Part shown: in pieces, positions 7,357 to 15,528 of the stretch | Numbering within the stretch: position 1 is the first letter of the stretch | Layout of the letters: each line of letters begins with the position of its first letter | Program-made: the position numbers and the translations under genes | The notes under the pieces: model-generated | The model's input: the letters and a program-made list of their open reading frames with translations, nothing else | Database searches by the model: none | Told to the model about the DNA's origin: nothing | Assembly: GCA_009691705.1 (NCBI GenBank) | Contig: SIAR01000011.1 | Span: 1 to 63,740 of the forward strand | Reading direction: 5' to 3' | From: Phycisphaerales bacterium | GTDB lineage: Bacteria > Planctomycetota > Phycisphaerae > Phycisphaerales > SM1A02 | Length of the DNA stretch: 63,740 nt

Positions 7357-9279
7357 ATGAAGAATCGACCAGATCTATCTATAGTCTTGCTCGCCTGCGT
7401 GGGGCTTACAGGAGTCGGTTTTTTTGTTGGATCGGTGCAGGGACTTCCAGGCGCGGGAGACCAAGTGCAGGTGCCCACGACGGCGAGTGACTTTTTTCTG
7501 CCGGGCACACAACCAAACACCGACAGTCTCGCATTCGAACCGATTCAAGCATCGAACAACTGCTCCTACTGTCACGGTGAATACAACGCGACCGTTGCTC
7601 CATTCGACACGTGGGTCGTGAGCATGATGGGTCAATCCGCGCGCGATCCAGTCTGGCACGCCGCGCTTGCCATCGCAAATCAAGATGTCAACATGTCGGG
7701 CGGACTGTGCATTCGATGTCACGCGCCGGGTGCGTGGCTCGCGGGGCGTAGCGAAGCGGCCGACCTTTCACAATTGACGCCCGACGACTTCGATGGAATC
7801 ACCTGTCACTTCTGCCACCGGGCAGTCAATCCAGTTGCAGGATCGCTCAGCGCAGTTGGCTATCCCGCAAATAGCGATCTGACGCCTGATCCAGAAATCC
7901 TCGCGCCGCTGGTTGCAGCGGGAATCCTGCCGAGCCCAACGCTGGGCAGCGCGACTTATGTTGTCGATCCTAAGGATGTTCGGCGCGGTCCATTCAGTGA
8001 TGTGACGATGAATTTCCACGGTAGACCCGAGTTGATCTATTCGCCCTATCACTCTGATGGATCGATGTGTGCCACCTGCCACGATGTGAACAATCCTGTG
8101 TTCAGCAGAACCCCAAATGGTCAACTCACTCTCAACGCGCTCGGAGCGGCCCATCCCACAATGCAAGGTGGCGATATGTTCGGAGAGCAGCGCACATACT
8201 CCGAGTGGCTGCAGAGTTCGTTTCCCACAACTGGCGTCTCGTACCAAGATGGTCGATTCGGCGGCAATCATGCCACTGGCGTGATGAAGACTTGCCAGGA
8301 TTGCCACATGCCCGACCAACAGGGCGGCGGATGCGTCTTCTACGACGGCAACCTCACGACTGAGCGGCCCAATGTTCCGCAACACTCCTTCGCAGGTGCG
8401 AATACTTGGGCATTGCGCGCAGTCAAGACTCAGATGGCTGATGATGCCGAATACTTCGGACTCACGCAAAGTCGCGTCGATGCTTCGATCGCCCGCAACG
8501 TGCAGATGTTGCGCGATGCCTCTGACATGGAACTCTCGCAAGTCGGCGGAACTCTGCGCGTGAAGATCATCAATCAGTCGGGCCACAAGTTGCCGACGGG
8601 GTACCCCGAGGGACGGCGCGCATGGATCAACGTCAAGTTTCTCAACGCCGCTAGTGTCGTCATCGCCGAGCGCGGGGGGTACAACTACACGACTGCGACG
8701 CTGACCGAAGGCGATACGAAGGTCTATCACTCGCACCAGACGATCAGTCCCGAGACCGCCGCTGCGACCCATCTTCCTGAAGGCACTGATATGCATCTCA
8801 CACTTTCAAGTGTGATCGAGTTCGACAATCGCATTCCACCGCGCGGATTTACAAACGCTGGCTTTGCGTCGGTGCAAGCAGCTCCAGTTGGATACACCTA
8901 CGCCGATGGTCAGTACTGGGACTTCACCAACTATGCGATTCCTGCCGGCGCCACAAATGCAGTCGCGACTTTCTACTACCAGACATCAACCAGGCAGTAC
9001 ATGGAGTTCCTGCGCGACACCGCGGCGGATGGCTCTGGATTGACCGCATACAACCTGTGGCTCTTGCACGGCCGAAGCGCCCCGGTCGATATGGACTCGA
9101 TGTCGATGCCATTGACCGCAGCGAATCCTGCCGACTTCAATGGCGACGGACTCGTCAACGGTGTTGATCTGTCGATCTTGCTCGGCAACTGGGCCGGCAG
9201 TGGTCAGGGCGATGCGAACGGCGATGGCGTTGTTAACGGCACCGATCTTTCGGTGTTGCTCGCGAGTTGGGGAAGCTAA
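7357..9279 (+). CDS. Secreted five-heme cytochrome c with C-terminal dockerin-like repeats
   Basis: A 640-residue protein. The start at 7357 is chosen over the in-frame ATG at 7339 because ggagatgagg sits 6 nt upstream of it. An N-terminal hydrophobic segment serves as signal or anchor. There are five CxxCH heme-binding motifs: CSYCH (about 69), CIRCH (118), CHFCH (150), CATCH (238) and CQDCH (313). This is the pattern of cytochrome c554-like multiheme electron-transfer proteins. Residues about 380-590 form a beta-rich domain. The last 45 residues carry two calcium-loop repeats, DFNGDGLVNGVDLS and DANGDGVVNGTDLS, as in type I dockerins. It should act outside the cytoplasmic membrane. Its redox partner cannot be told from the sequence. 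Confidence 0.88.
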   Translation: MKNRPDLSIVLLACVGLTGVGFFVGSVQGLPGAGDQVQVPTTASDFFLPGTQPNTDSLAFEPIQASNNCSYCHGEYNATVAPFDTWVVSMMGQSARDPVWHAALAIANQDVNMSGGLCIRCHAPGAWLAGRSEAADLSQLTPDDFDGITCHFCHRAVNPVAGSLSAVGYPANSDLTPDPEILAPLVAAGILPSPTLGSATYVVDPKDVRRGPFSDVTMNFHGRPELIYSPYHSDGSMCATCHDVNNPVFSRTPNGQLTLNALGAAHPTMQGGDMFGEQRTYSEWLQSSFPTTGVSYQDGRFGGNHATGVMKTCQDCHMPDQQGGGCVFYDGNLTTERPNVPQHSFAGANTWALRAVKTQMADDAEYFGLTQSRVDASIARNVQMLRDASDMELSQVGGTLRVKIINQSGHKLPTGYPEGRRAWINVKFLNAASVVIAERGGYNYTTATLTEGDTKVYHSHQTISPETAAATHLPEGTDMHLTLSSVIEFDNRIPPRGFTNAGFASVQAAPVGYTYADGQYWDFTNYAIPAGATNAVATFYYQTSTRQYMEFLRDTAADGSGLTAYNLWLLHGRSAPVDMDSMSMPLTAANPADFNGDGLVNGVDLSILLGNWAGSGQGDANGDGVVNGTDLSVLLASWGS

Positions 9280-9297
9280 GAATCGGCTGGCTTCACT

Positions 9298-9933
9298 TCA
9301 AACGCCGCCGAGCGGCTTTGGCAGTGGATCTGGATAGACCGCAACGTAATCCGCCATCGCGGCTTCAACAACCTTCGCGGCTCTCGCATATCCGTAGACA
9401 TCGCGAATCGAACTCGTACTCGGCTCGCCGATGCGCTGCTTGTATGTTGAAAAGTAATGTTGCAGCCTTTCGATGATCAGTGGCGGCAATTCCGAGAGTT
9501 CGCGCGCGCCATCCCAAACAGGATCTCCAACGAGCACCGCGATGATCTTGTCATCAGCCTCGCCAGCATCGAGCATCTGAAGTCCACCAACAACGCGCAC
9601 ATCGAGCACGATGTCACTCTTGTTGATCGGACGTTCTGAGAGCACACAGATATCAAGTGGATCGCCGTCGGCCTTCTTCGCGTGTGGACTCAGTGCCGCA
9701 ACGCGATCTGCACACAGAGTGCGCGGAACGAATCCGTAGAGCATCGGCGGAGTCGCACTTGTGCGCTGGGGACGATCGACGTGCAGATATCCCGATTCCT
9801 TGTCGACCTCATACTTCACGAGATCGAAGGGCGTGATCTCGATAAACGCCTGCAGAATGCGCGGTGGTTCATCGCCACAATGCAATCCATGCCATGGATG
9901 CGGCCGATTGATGTGATAGCGAATGGGATCCAT
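9298..9933 (-). CDS. ppa: Inorganic pyrophosphatase (soluble, family I)
   Basis: A 211-residue cytoplasmic enzyme that hydrolyses pyrophosphate to phosphate. Family I signatures are present: KYEVDKESGYLHVDR (residues about 39-53) and the metal-binding DGDPLDICVL (about 89-98), plus the later aspartate-rich DAGEADDKI. Its length is slightly above the usual 175-200. The gene lies 21 nt after the tricorn-like protease on the same strand but has its own TACTCT box 6 nt before the ATG, so it probably also has its own promoter. Confidence 0.93.
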   Translation of the reverse strand: MDPIRYHINRPHPWHGLHCGDEPPRILQAFIEITPFDLVKYEVDKESGYLHVDRPQRTSATPPMLYGFVPRTLCADRVAALSPHAKKADGDPLDICVLSERPINKSDIVLDVRVVGGLQMLDAGEADDKIIAVLVGDPVWDGARELSELPPLIIERLQHYFSTYKQRIGEPSTSSIRDVYGYARAAKVVEAAMADYVAVYPDPLPKPLGGV

Positions 9934-9939
9934 TAATGA

Positions 9940-9945
9940 AGAGTA
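9940..9945 (-). promoter_or_regulatory. -10 box of a probable leaderless promoter
   Basis: TACTCT on the minus strand, preceded by GT, ends 6 nt before the ATG of the pyrophosphatase gene at 9933. Confidence 0.5.
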
Positions 9946-9954
9946 ACTGGTTCG

Positions 9955-12900
9955 CTAGTTTGCTTTCTTGGGCAGCCGCTGCAGAAGATTGTCCGAGGCG
10001 GCGCGTAGTTGTTGATCGGCGTCGGCCGCTTCATCTTGCGGAGTCTGCGGCACAATAATGTCTGGCATTGCGCCGTTGAGTTCCATGTCGGTGCCATCGA
10101 GCAGATACCAACCGCGCGTCGGCATGCGCACGGATGTGCCGTCGAGCAACATCGCACCACCAGTCGAGATCACTCCGCCGTAGGTCGCAGAACCCACGAG
10201 CGTGCCACGGCGCAGCGTCTTGAAGGCGTGGGCGACAATTTCGGCATTCGAGAAACTCTTTTCGTTGCAGAGCATGTTGATTGGTCCAGTGAAGCGCTGA
10301 ATGAAGAGCCGATCTTGTGGATAGCCGTCGACGTGCGTTGGATCACTGCCGCGTGGCACGGTGTAGGCATGAATCGGTGCGCAAATCGAAGCGAGCAAGC
10401 GGTCGGCGGTCCACCCGCCGCCGTTGTTGCGCACGTCGATGAGCAATCCATCTTTGCCGATGCAGGCCGCATAGAGATCGCGTTCAAACTCGTCGAGCGA
10501 TGGTTGAGCCATGCCAGCGATGTGGATGTACCCCAGGCGACCACCAGACCACTCACTCACCCGTGCGGCGTTGGCGTTCTGCGTTGCCTGATAGGCGAGC
10601 GTGCCGATGGTGCCATCCGAGACTGGGATGATCGTTTCGTCGAACGAGACTTCACGACCATCTTCAAGCGTTCGCGCGATTGTCAGCACTACTTCCTTTC
10701 CAATCGTGCCCACCATGCGCGACGAGAGCGTGTCGCCCGCCAGAATCGGCGTGAAATCGAGCGCTGTTATGACGTCGCCGACGATGAGCGGCGTCTTCAA
10801 TGTTGCAGCAGGGCTCTCGGGAATGATGCGTTCGATGCGAAGTCCCTTCTGCGAAGATGCCACTGAGACGCCGATGCGCCCTTGTGGCAGAATCGTGCGC
10901 GCGCCAGCAGGAGGCGTGCGAATACCGAGGTGGCTCGCGTTAAGTTCGCCAAGGAAGCGATTCGCAACGTGATCGAATTCGCTCGCGGTGCGCGCGTGGG
11001 TGGCGAGTTCTGCGTACTGCTTCGTCACCGCCTGCCAGTCGAGATTCTTCATCGTCGGGTGGTAGAAGTTTTCGCCCATCAATCGCGCGGCTTCAGCGAA
11101 TTTCTGAGAGGACAGTGCGGCGCGGTCAACGACGATAGATGAGTCAACGTCAAGCGAGTCACCGCTGCTGCTGCTGGCACCACCGCTGGCGCGACCTCTA
11201 CCAGTTGTTGGCTCTGCGAGGGCTGGCTCTGGAGATGGCGTTGTCGATCCACCACCACTTGGAGAGAGCAGCTGTCCCTTGCCGCCCGAAACGACGACGA
11301 GCTTGTCGCCCGTCAGTGAGATGCCCTGCATCTGAACGCGCCCACCGATTCGGCGTTGGCCTGTGCCATCCCAACCGATCGAGAAGAGACCACTCTCGAG
11401 TCCATCGCCGCCCGTGAAATACATGCGGTCACCGGCCGGCGCGAGTTCGAGATCGCCTTCGTTTCCTGGCAACGAGCTCACCTGCCGCACGCGGCGATAT
11501 GCGTCATCGAGCGAGATCACGGGGGTGGCGTCTGGCTTCTCGGCCTTGTCTGATTTGTCTGACTTGTCAGCGTTGTCAGCAGCGTCATCCTTTGCGCTGG
11601 CATCGTCCCCTTCTGACTTCTCCTCTTTCTTCTTTGCCGCATCTGCGCCCAGAGGCTTACGCTTTTTGGCGGCATCGCCAGCATCTTTGAAATACTTTTC
11701 GAGTGCGAACTTGGGAAGCGCTTCGAGCGACTTGTCGAGAAAGACCATCCAGACATCTTCTTCTTCGTTCGTGCGTTCAGAGATGAATGCCAGAATGCGG
11801 CCATCGCCAGACCAGCGCGGCGAGTGGTCATTGTCTGGATGACGCGTGACATTGATCGCAGGTGTCGCGCCATCAGCGGAAGCGATGAAAATGTCTGTGT
11901 TGAAATCACGATCAGTACTTGTAAACGCGAGCCACGCGCTGTCAGGGCTCCAACGAAACTCGATCTCGGGGTCCCATCCACTGTTGACAACGCGTGCCAC
12001 GTGGGTTGTGAGATCGAGCACCATGATGTCGCCACGGCCACGGCGAAATGCGAGGTATTTTCCATCAGGCGAGGGACGGGCTGATCGATCATTGGTCGTC
12101 TCGTTGATGATCGGAGTGACTTCGAAACGAACCGCTTGCGACCAACGCTCGCTCTTGGGTTTGTCTTTCTCTTTGTTGGCAGGCTTCTTGGGCGATTTGG
12201 ATGGCGCCGCCGCCGCGGTTTCGACTGGTACCGGCGCAACAACAGGTTCGACGACCGGTGCAACGACAGGTTCGACGACCGGCGCAACGACAGGTTCGAC
12301 GACCGGTGCAACAACCGGTTCGACGACCGGTGCAACGACAGGTTCGACAACAGGTTCGACAACAGGTTCGACGACCGGCGCAACGACAGGTTCGACAATC
12401 GGTGCAACAACAGGTTCGACGACCGGTGCAACAACAATCTTAACTGGCTTCTTCTCGAGCACTTTCACAGTCGCCACGACATCCTCGCGCGTGGTTGTGA
12501 CCGTTGCAGCCATGATCGACTCGCCTCCTCCAGCATCGCTGGTGAAGTAGAGAGTCTGACCATCGGGACTCCACGCGATCTCGTGCTCGCGCGCAATGGC
12601 ATTCGTCACCCGGCGCGCTGAGTACTTTCCTTCAACTGGCTTGATCCACACATCACCGAAAGCAACCAGTGCCGCGCTCTTTCCATCGGGATTCAGCGCA
12701 ACTTCACTCACCGCACCCGCGAGCGACTTCGTCTCTTCATTGTCGAGCGTGTCATCGGGGGCGGTGAGCGTGAGTGCCACAGGAAGCGCCCCGGGCTTGT
12801 TGAGATCAAGGCGATAAAGCGTGTTCCACACGGTGAAAAACGCGCGACTTCCATCGCGACTCACCGTGAGATCTTTCACATCTTGACCCTCAAACCCCGT

Positions 12901-13659
12901 CACTCTGCGGGCCGTCGACAACGACTTCGCCTCTTGCGTGAAGACATTGACCGTGCTGAGATCACGGTCACTGAGAAACAGGAAGTTCGAATCGTCGCGC
13001 CACTGCGCCCAGCCATCGTTGCCCTGAAACCTTGTGAGTTGCGTGAACGCAGTCGCCGCGGGAGCGGTCGCGTCAAACATCCAGACATCGCAGTTATCGC
13101 TGCCTCGGTAACCACGACGCGACCAATCGCTTCCCCCGCGCTCGAAGAGGTAGCGCGTGCCATCCGGCGAAAGAACAGCGGCGCGACCGAAGGCCCCATG
13201 ACGACGAATCGGCTCGCCTCCAGTGAGCGCAACGTAGTAAGGACGCGGCGCCCGAAAGAGGTCGTAATCGACCGAAGCAGAAAACTCGAGAGTTGGCTCG
13301 CCACTCGCCGTGCGGCCGAAACCAGAGAGACTGAATGTCTCGTCTGAATTTGTGACGCGGCGAAGCGATCCACCCATTGGATCGACCGTGTACAAGTTGC
13401 GACCACCATCGCGCGAGCTCTCGAAGGCGATCATCGATCCATCATCACTCCAGACACTGCGCGATTCATCGGCGGGATGGCTCGTCAGACGCGTCGCAGT
13501 GCCGCCATCAGCGGATGCCTTCCATAGGTCGCCACGCCAACTAAAAGTGACAAATGCTCCGTCGGGGCTTGCGGCAGGAAGCCGCGGCAGGTCGATGTCG
13601 GCCGCTGAAACGAGTTGAGCGCACGCTGCAAACGCCCAGAGATAGTGGATGCATTTCAT
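9955..13659 (-). CDS. Tricorn-like S41 protease with beta-propeller and PDZ domains
   Basis: A 1234-residue protein with a signal peptide ending LVSA-AD, so it is exported. The order is: TolB/WD40-type propeller blades (LPRLPAASPDGAFVTFSW, WSDDGSMIAFES and similar); a long Pro/Val spacer of repeated PVVEP/PVVAP near residues 410-480; a second propeller; a Lys/Asp-rich linker; a helical C1-like domain; a PDZ domain (GRIGVSVASSQKGLRIERI); and the S41 catalytic core. The core has GYIHIAGMAQPS, DVRNNGGGWTADRL and NEKSFSNAE, where the first Ser is the likely nucleophile. Tricorn proteases degrade peptides, and the spacer is unusual for them. ATG 13659 is preferred to the GTG one codon upstream because TAGAGT lies 6 nt before it. 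Confidence 0.88.
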   Translation of the reverse strand: MKCIHYLWAFAACAQLVSAADIDLPRLPAASPDGAFVTFSWRGDLWKASADGGTATRLTSHPADESRSVWSDDGSMIAFESSRDGGRNLYTVDPMGGSLRRVTNSDETFSLSGFGRTASGEPTLEFSASVDYDLFRAPRPYYVALTGGEPIRRHGAFGRAAVLSPDGTRYLFERGGSDWSRRGYRGSDNCDVWMFDATAPAATAFTQLTRFQGNDGWAQWRDDSNFLFLSDRDLSTVNVFTQEAKSLSTARRVTGFEGQDVKDLTVSRDGSRAFFTVWNTLYRLDLNKPGALPVALTLTAPDDTLDNEETKSLAGAVSEVALNPDGKSAALVAFGDVWIKPVEGKYSARRVTNAIAREHEIAWSPDGQTLYFTSDAGGGESIMAATVTTTREDVVATVKVLEKKPVKIVVAPVVEPVVAPIVEPVVAPVVEPVVEPVVEPVVAPVVEPVVAPVVEPVVAPVVEPVVAPVVEPVVAPVPVETAAAAPSKSPKKPANKEKDKPKSERWSQAVRFEVTPIINETTNDRSARPSPDGKYLAFRRGRGDIMVLDLTTHVARVVNSGWDPEIEFRWSPDSAWLAFTSTDRDFNTDIFIASADGATPAINVTRHPDNDHSPRWSGDGRILAFISERTNEEEDVWMVFLDKSLEALPKFALEKYFKDAGDAAKKRKPLGADAAKKKEEKSEGDDASAKDDAADNADKSDKSDKAEKPDATPVISLDDAYRRVRQVSSLPGNEGDLELAPAGDRMYFTGGDGLESGLFSIGWDGTGQRRIGGRVQMQGISLTGDKLVVVSGGKGQLLSPSGGGSTTPSPEPALAEPTTGRGRASGGASSSSGDSLDVDSSIVVDRAALSSQKFAEAARLMGENFYHPTMKNLDWQAVTKQYAELATHARTASEFDHVANRFLGELNASHLGIRTPPAGARTILPQGRIGVSVASSQKGLRIERIIPESPAATLKTPLIVGDVITALDFTPILAGDTLSSRMVGTIGKEVVLTIARTLEDGREVSFDETIIPVSDGTIGTLAYQATQNANAARVSEWSGGRLGYIHIAGMAQPSLDEFERDLYAACIGKDGLLIDVRNNGGGWTADRLLASICAPIHAYTVPRGSDPTHVDGYPQDRLFIQRFTGPINMLCNEKSFSNAEIVAHAFKTLRRGTLVGSATYGGVISTGGAMLLDGTSVRMPTRGWYLLDGTDMELNGAMPDIIVPQTPQDEAADADQQLRAASDNLLQRLPKKAN
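12232..12435 (-). repeat. 24-bp minisatellite encoding PVVEPVVAP repeats
   Basis: Tandem units of roughly 24 bp (acaggttcgacgaccggtgcaa plus two), with some 12-bp half units, inside the tricorn-like gene. The coding strand reads alternating VVEP and VVAP, giving an extended Pro-rich linker between the two propellers. Near-identity of the units suggests recent copy-number change. The repeats also keep the opposite strand open (TGSTTGATTG-type reading), which explains spurious plus-strand frames here. Confidence 0.9.
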
Positions 13660-13665
13660 CACACC

Positions 13666-13671
13666 ACTCTA
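13666..13671 (-). promoter_or_regulatory. -10 box of a probable leaderless promoter
   Basis: TAGAGT on the minus strand, preceded by GT, ends 6 nt before ATG 13659 of the tricorn-like gene. Confidence 0.5.
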
Positions 13672-13717
13672 ACCGCATACACGGTCGCAGCCACCCGACT
13701 CTTGCGGCGATTGGGGC

Positions 13718-13723
13718 TATTCT
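13718..13723 (+). promoter_or_regulatory. -10 box of divergent promoter
   Basis: TATTCT, preceded by GC, ends 9 nt before the ATG at 13733. It shares the 73-nt divergent region with the tricorn-like gene promoter. Confidence 0.45.
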
Positions 13724-13732
13724 GAGGGACTC

Positions 13733-14830
13733 ATGCGAACCGAATCACTCTCGTTCTTGCGCCGTCTGCTTGACACTCCAAGCCCATCTGGATTCGAACA
13801 CGATGGCCAGCGACTCTGGCTCGATTACACCAAGCCACTCGCGACCAAGACCTGGTCGGACGCGTACGGAAACTGCTTTGCTGAACTGCTGCCAACGCGG
13901 GGTCTTGCAGACAACACCCGCACGATTGCCGTGTGCGGACACGCCGACGAGATCGGATTGATGGTGAACCACGTTGACTCGCAGGGATTCGTCTACTGCA
14001 AGGCGATTGGAGGCATTGATTCAGGATCGATCGTCGGCAAGCGCATCCAGTTTCGCTCGTCCGTGGCCGGAGTGACCGATCCTGTCATCGGACTCGTCGG
14101 TGCGACTGCGATTCACTTGCAAGACAAAGATGCCGGCGCGAAAGTTCGCAAGGTGCATGAGCTCTTCATCGACATCGGCGGCAAAGACCAAGCAGCCACC
14201 CTTGCCAGGCTGAACATTGGCGACGCAGGAGTTTTTCTCGACACGAGCATGATGCTGAGCGATGAACTCATCGTGGCGCGCGCGCTCGATAATCGCATCG
14301 GAACATTTGTCGCGGCCGAGACCCTGCGGCTTGTTGCAGAGCAGCGCGCATTGCTCAACGTGCGGGTTGTTGCAGTGAGCACGGTCCAAGAAGAAGTTGG
14401 ATTGAACGGCGCGGCGATGATCGCCGAGAGTTTGCGACCAGACATCGCGCTTGTGACCGACGTTGGTCATTCGACTGATAGTCCGGGCATCTCACACCCG
14501 CAGCATGGTCAGTTCAAGATGGGTGAGGGCCCCAAGCTCGCCATCGGTGGTGCGCTCCATCCTGCCATTGTGGCTCGACTGACCGCCGCGGCAGCAGCCA
14601 AGACAATTCCCCTGCAGCGGGCGGCAACGCCAGGACGCAGCGGCACTGACACCGATGCGATCTTTCTTCGCGCGGGAGGAATTCCTTGTGGATTGCTGAG
14701 CCTGCCAATTCGATACATGCACACCACAGTCGAACTCGGAAACATTCGCGATTTGCGGCAGATTTCTGAAGTGTTCGCGGCCATGATTCTCGACTTCCAG
14801 AGTGGCGAATCAATCACAAGTGGTCTGTGA
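13733..14830 (+). CDS. M42 family metallo-aminopeptidase
   Basis: A 365-residue cytoplasmic peptidase of the M42 (glutamyl/deblocking aminopeptidase, FrvX-like) family. The metal ligands and catalytic residues are visible: HADEIG (His70, Asp72), ARALDNRIG (Asp186), VQEEVGLNGA (Glu220/Glu221), TDVGH (Asp243), GTDTDAI and RYMHT near the end. These enzymes form large tetrahedral assemblies and trim peptides. It faces the tricorn-like protease divergently, which fits a joint role in peptide turnover, although the tricorn homologue carries an export signal. Its stop overlaps the next GTG by 4 nt. Confidence 0.93.
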   Translation: MRTESLSFLRRLLDTPSPSGFEHDGQRLWLDYTKPLATKTWSDAYGNCFAELLPTRGLADNTRTIAVCGHADEIGLMVNHVDSQGFVYCKAIGGIDSGSIVGKRIQFRSSVAGVTDPVIGLVGATAIHLQDKDAGAKVRKVHELFIDIGGKDQAATLARLNIGDAGVFLDTSMMLSDELIVARALDNRIGTFVAAETLRLVAEQRALLNVRVVAVSTVQEEVGLNGAAMIAESLRPDIALVTDVGHSTDSPGISHPQHGQFKMGEGPKLAIGGALHPAIVARLTAAAAAKTIPLQRAATPGRSGTDTDAIFLRAGGIPCGLLSLPIRYMHTTVELGNIRDLRQISEVFAAMILDFQSGESITSGL

Positions 14831-15528
14831 AACTTGCCCGAAACCGCACTACCATTCCCCACCCAATGTTGAAGTTTGTTCATCAAGCGCTTCGCGACAT
14901 TCGAACTACTGGATCGGTCTTTCCCAGTTCTCCGCGGCTTGCGCTGGCGATGACGAGTTCGCTGCGAGAGCATCGCGGCGAGAAGAGGATTCTCGAAGTC
15001 GGTCCGGGCACGGGAGCCTTCACCGAGGCGATTCTCTCGTCGTTGCGCGGGCATGACACCTTCGACGTCGTTGAGGTCAATCCTGTCTTCTGCGAACACC
15101 TCGAAGAACGCCTCTTGAAACCATTTCGTGCGCGGCACTCGAGCATGTCGATCAAGCTGCATTGCGGACCTATCGAAGCAGCAGCCCTCGAAAGTGGATA
15201 CGACTTTGTGATCTGCGGCCTGCCATTCAACAACTTTCCGCTTGCGCTCACCGAATCGATCTTCGCGCGCATGTTGCAGTTGATGCGCAATGGCGGCGAG
15301 TTGACCTACTTCGAGTATGCCGGAATACGCGAACTCAAACGTCCATTTGTCGGCGCCCACGGTCGCGCACACATTGCCAAGTTCATGGCATTCGCGAAGA
15401 AGACTGCGGCCGCACACACTGTCACCCGCAAACTAGTCGTGGCAAATGTCCCACCTGCACTTGCGGTGCGGCTGATTAAACGACACGGAGTACTCGAAAC
15501 ATGTTCCGCATCAATGAAAACTTCCTAA
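14827..15528 (+). CDS. SAM-dependent methyltransferase, PmtA/rRNA dimethylase-like
   Basis: A 233-residue class I methyltransferase. It has the SAM motif ILEVGPGTGAFTEAIL (about residues 55-70), an acidic motif II (VVEVNPVF), and FVICGLPFNNFPLAL, which resembles phospholipid N-methyltransferases (PmtA group) more than KsgA. The N-terminus RTTGSVFPSSPRLALAM also matches PmtA. Phosphatidylethanolamine methylation is therefore the best guess, but the substrate is not proven. The GTG at 14827 overlaps the previous stop (GTGA). The ATG at 14866, giving MLKFVHQ, is equally possible and is closer to the family start. The gene overlaps dapL by 28 nt. Confidence 0.78.
   Translation: MKLARNRTTIPHPMLKFVHQALRDIRTTGSVFPSSPRLALAMTSSLREHRGEKRILEVGPGTGAFTEAILSSLRGHDTFDVVEVNPVFCEHLEERLLKPFRARHSSMSIKLHCGPIEAAALESGYDFVICGLPFNNFPLALTESIFARMLQLMRNGGELTYFEYAGIRELKRPFVGAHGRAHIAKFMAFAKKTAAAHTVTRKLVVANVPPALAVRLIKRHGVLETCSASMKTS

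Noticed and set aside
12136-12621. Long plus-strand frames with Arg/Asp/Asn or Thr/Gly/Ser repeats opposite the tricorn-like gene
   Set aside because: They arise from the 24-bp repeat, which has no stops in several frames. They lack ribosome sites and sit wholly inside a well-supported gene.
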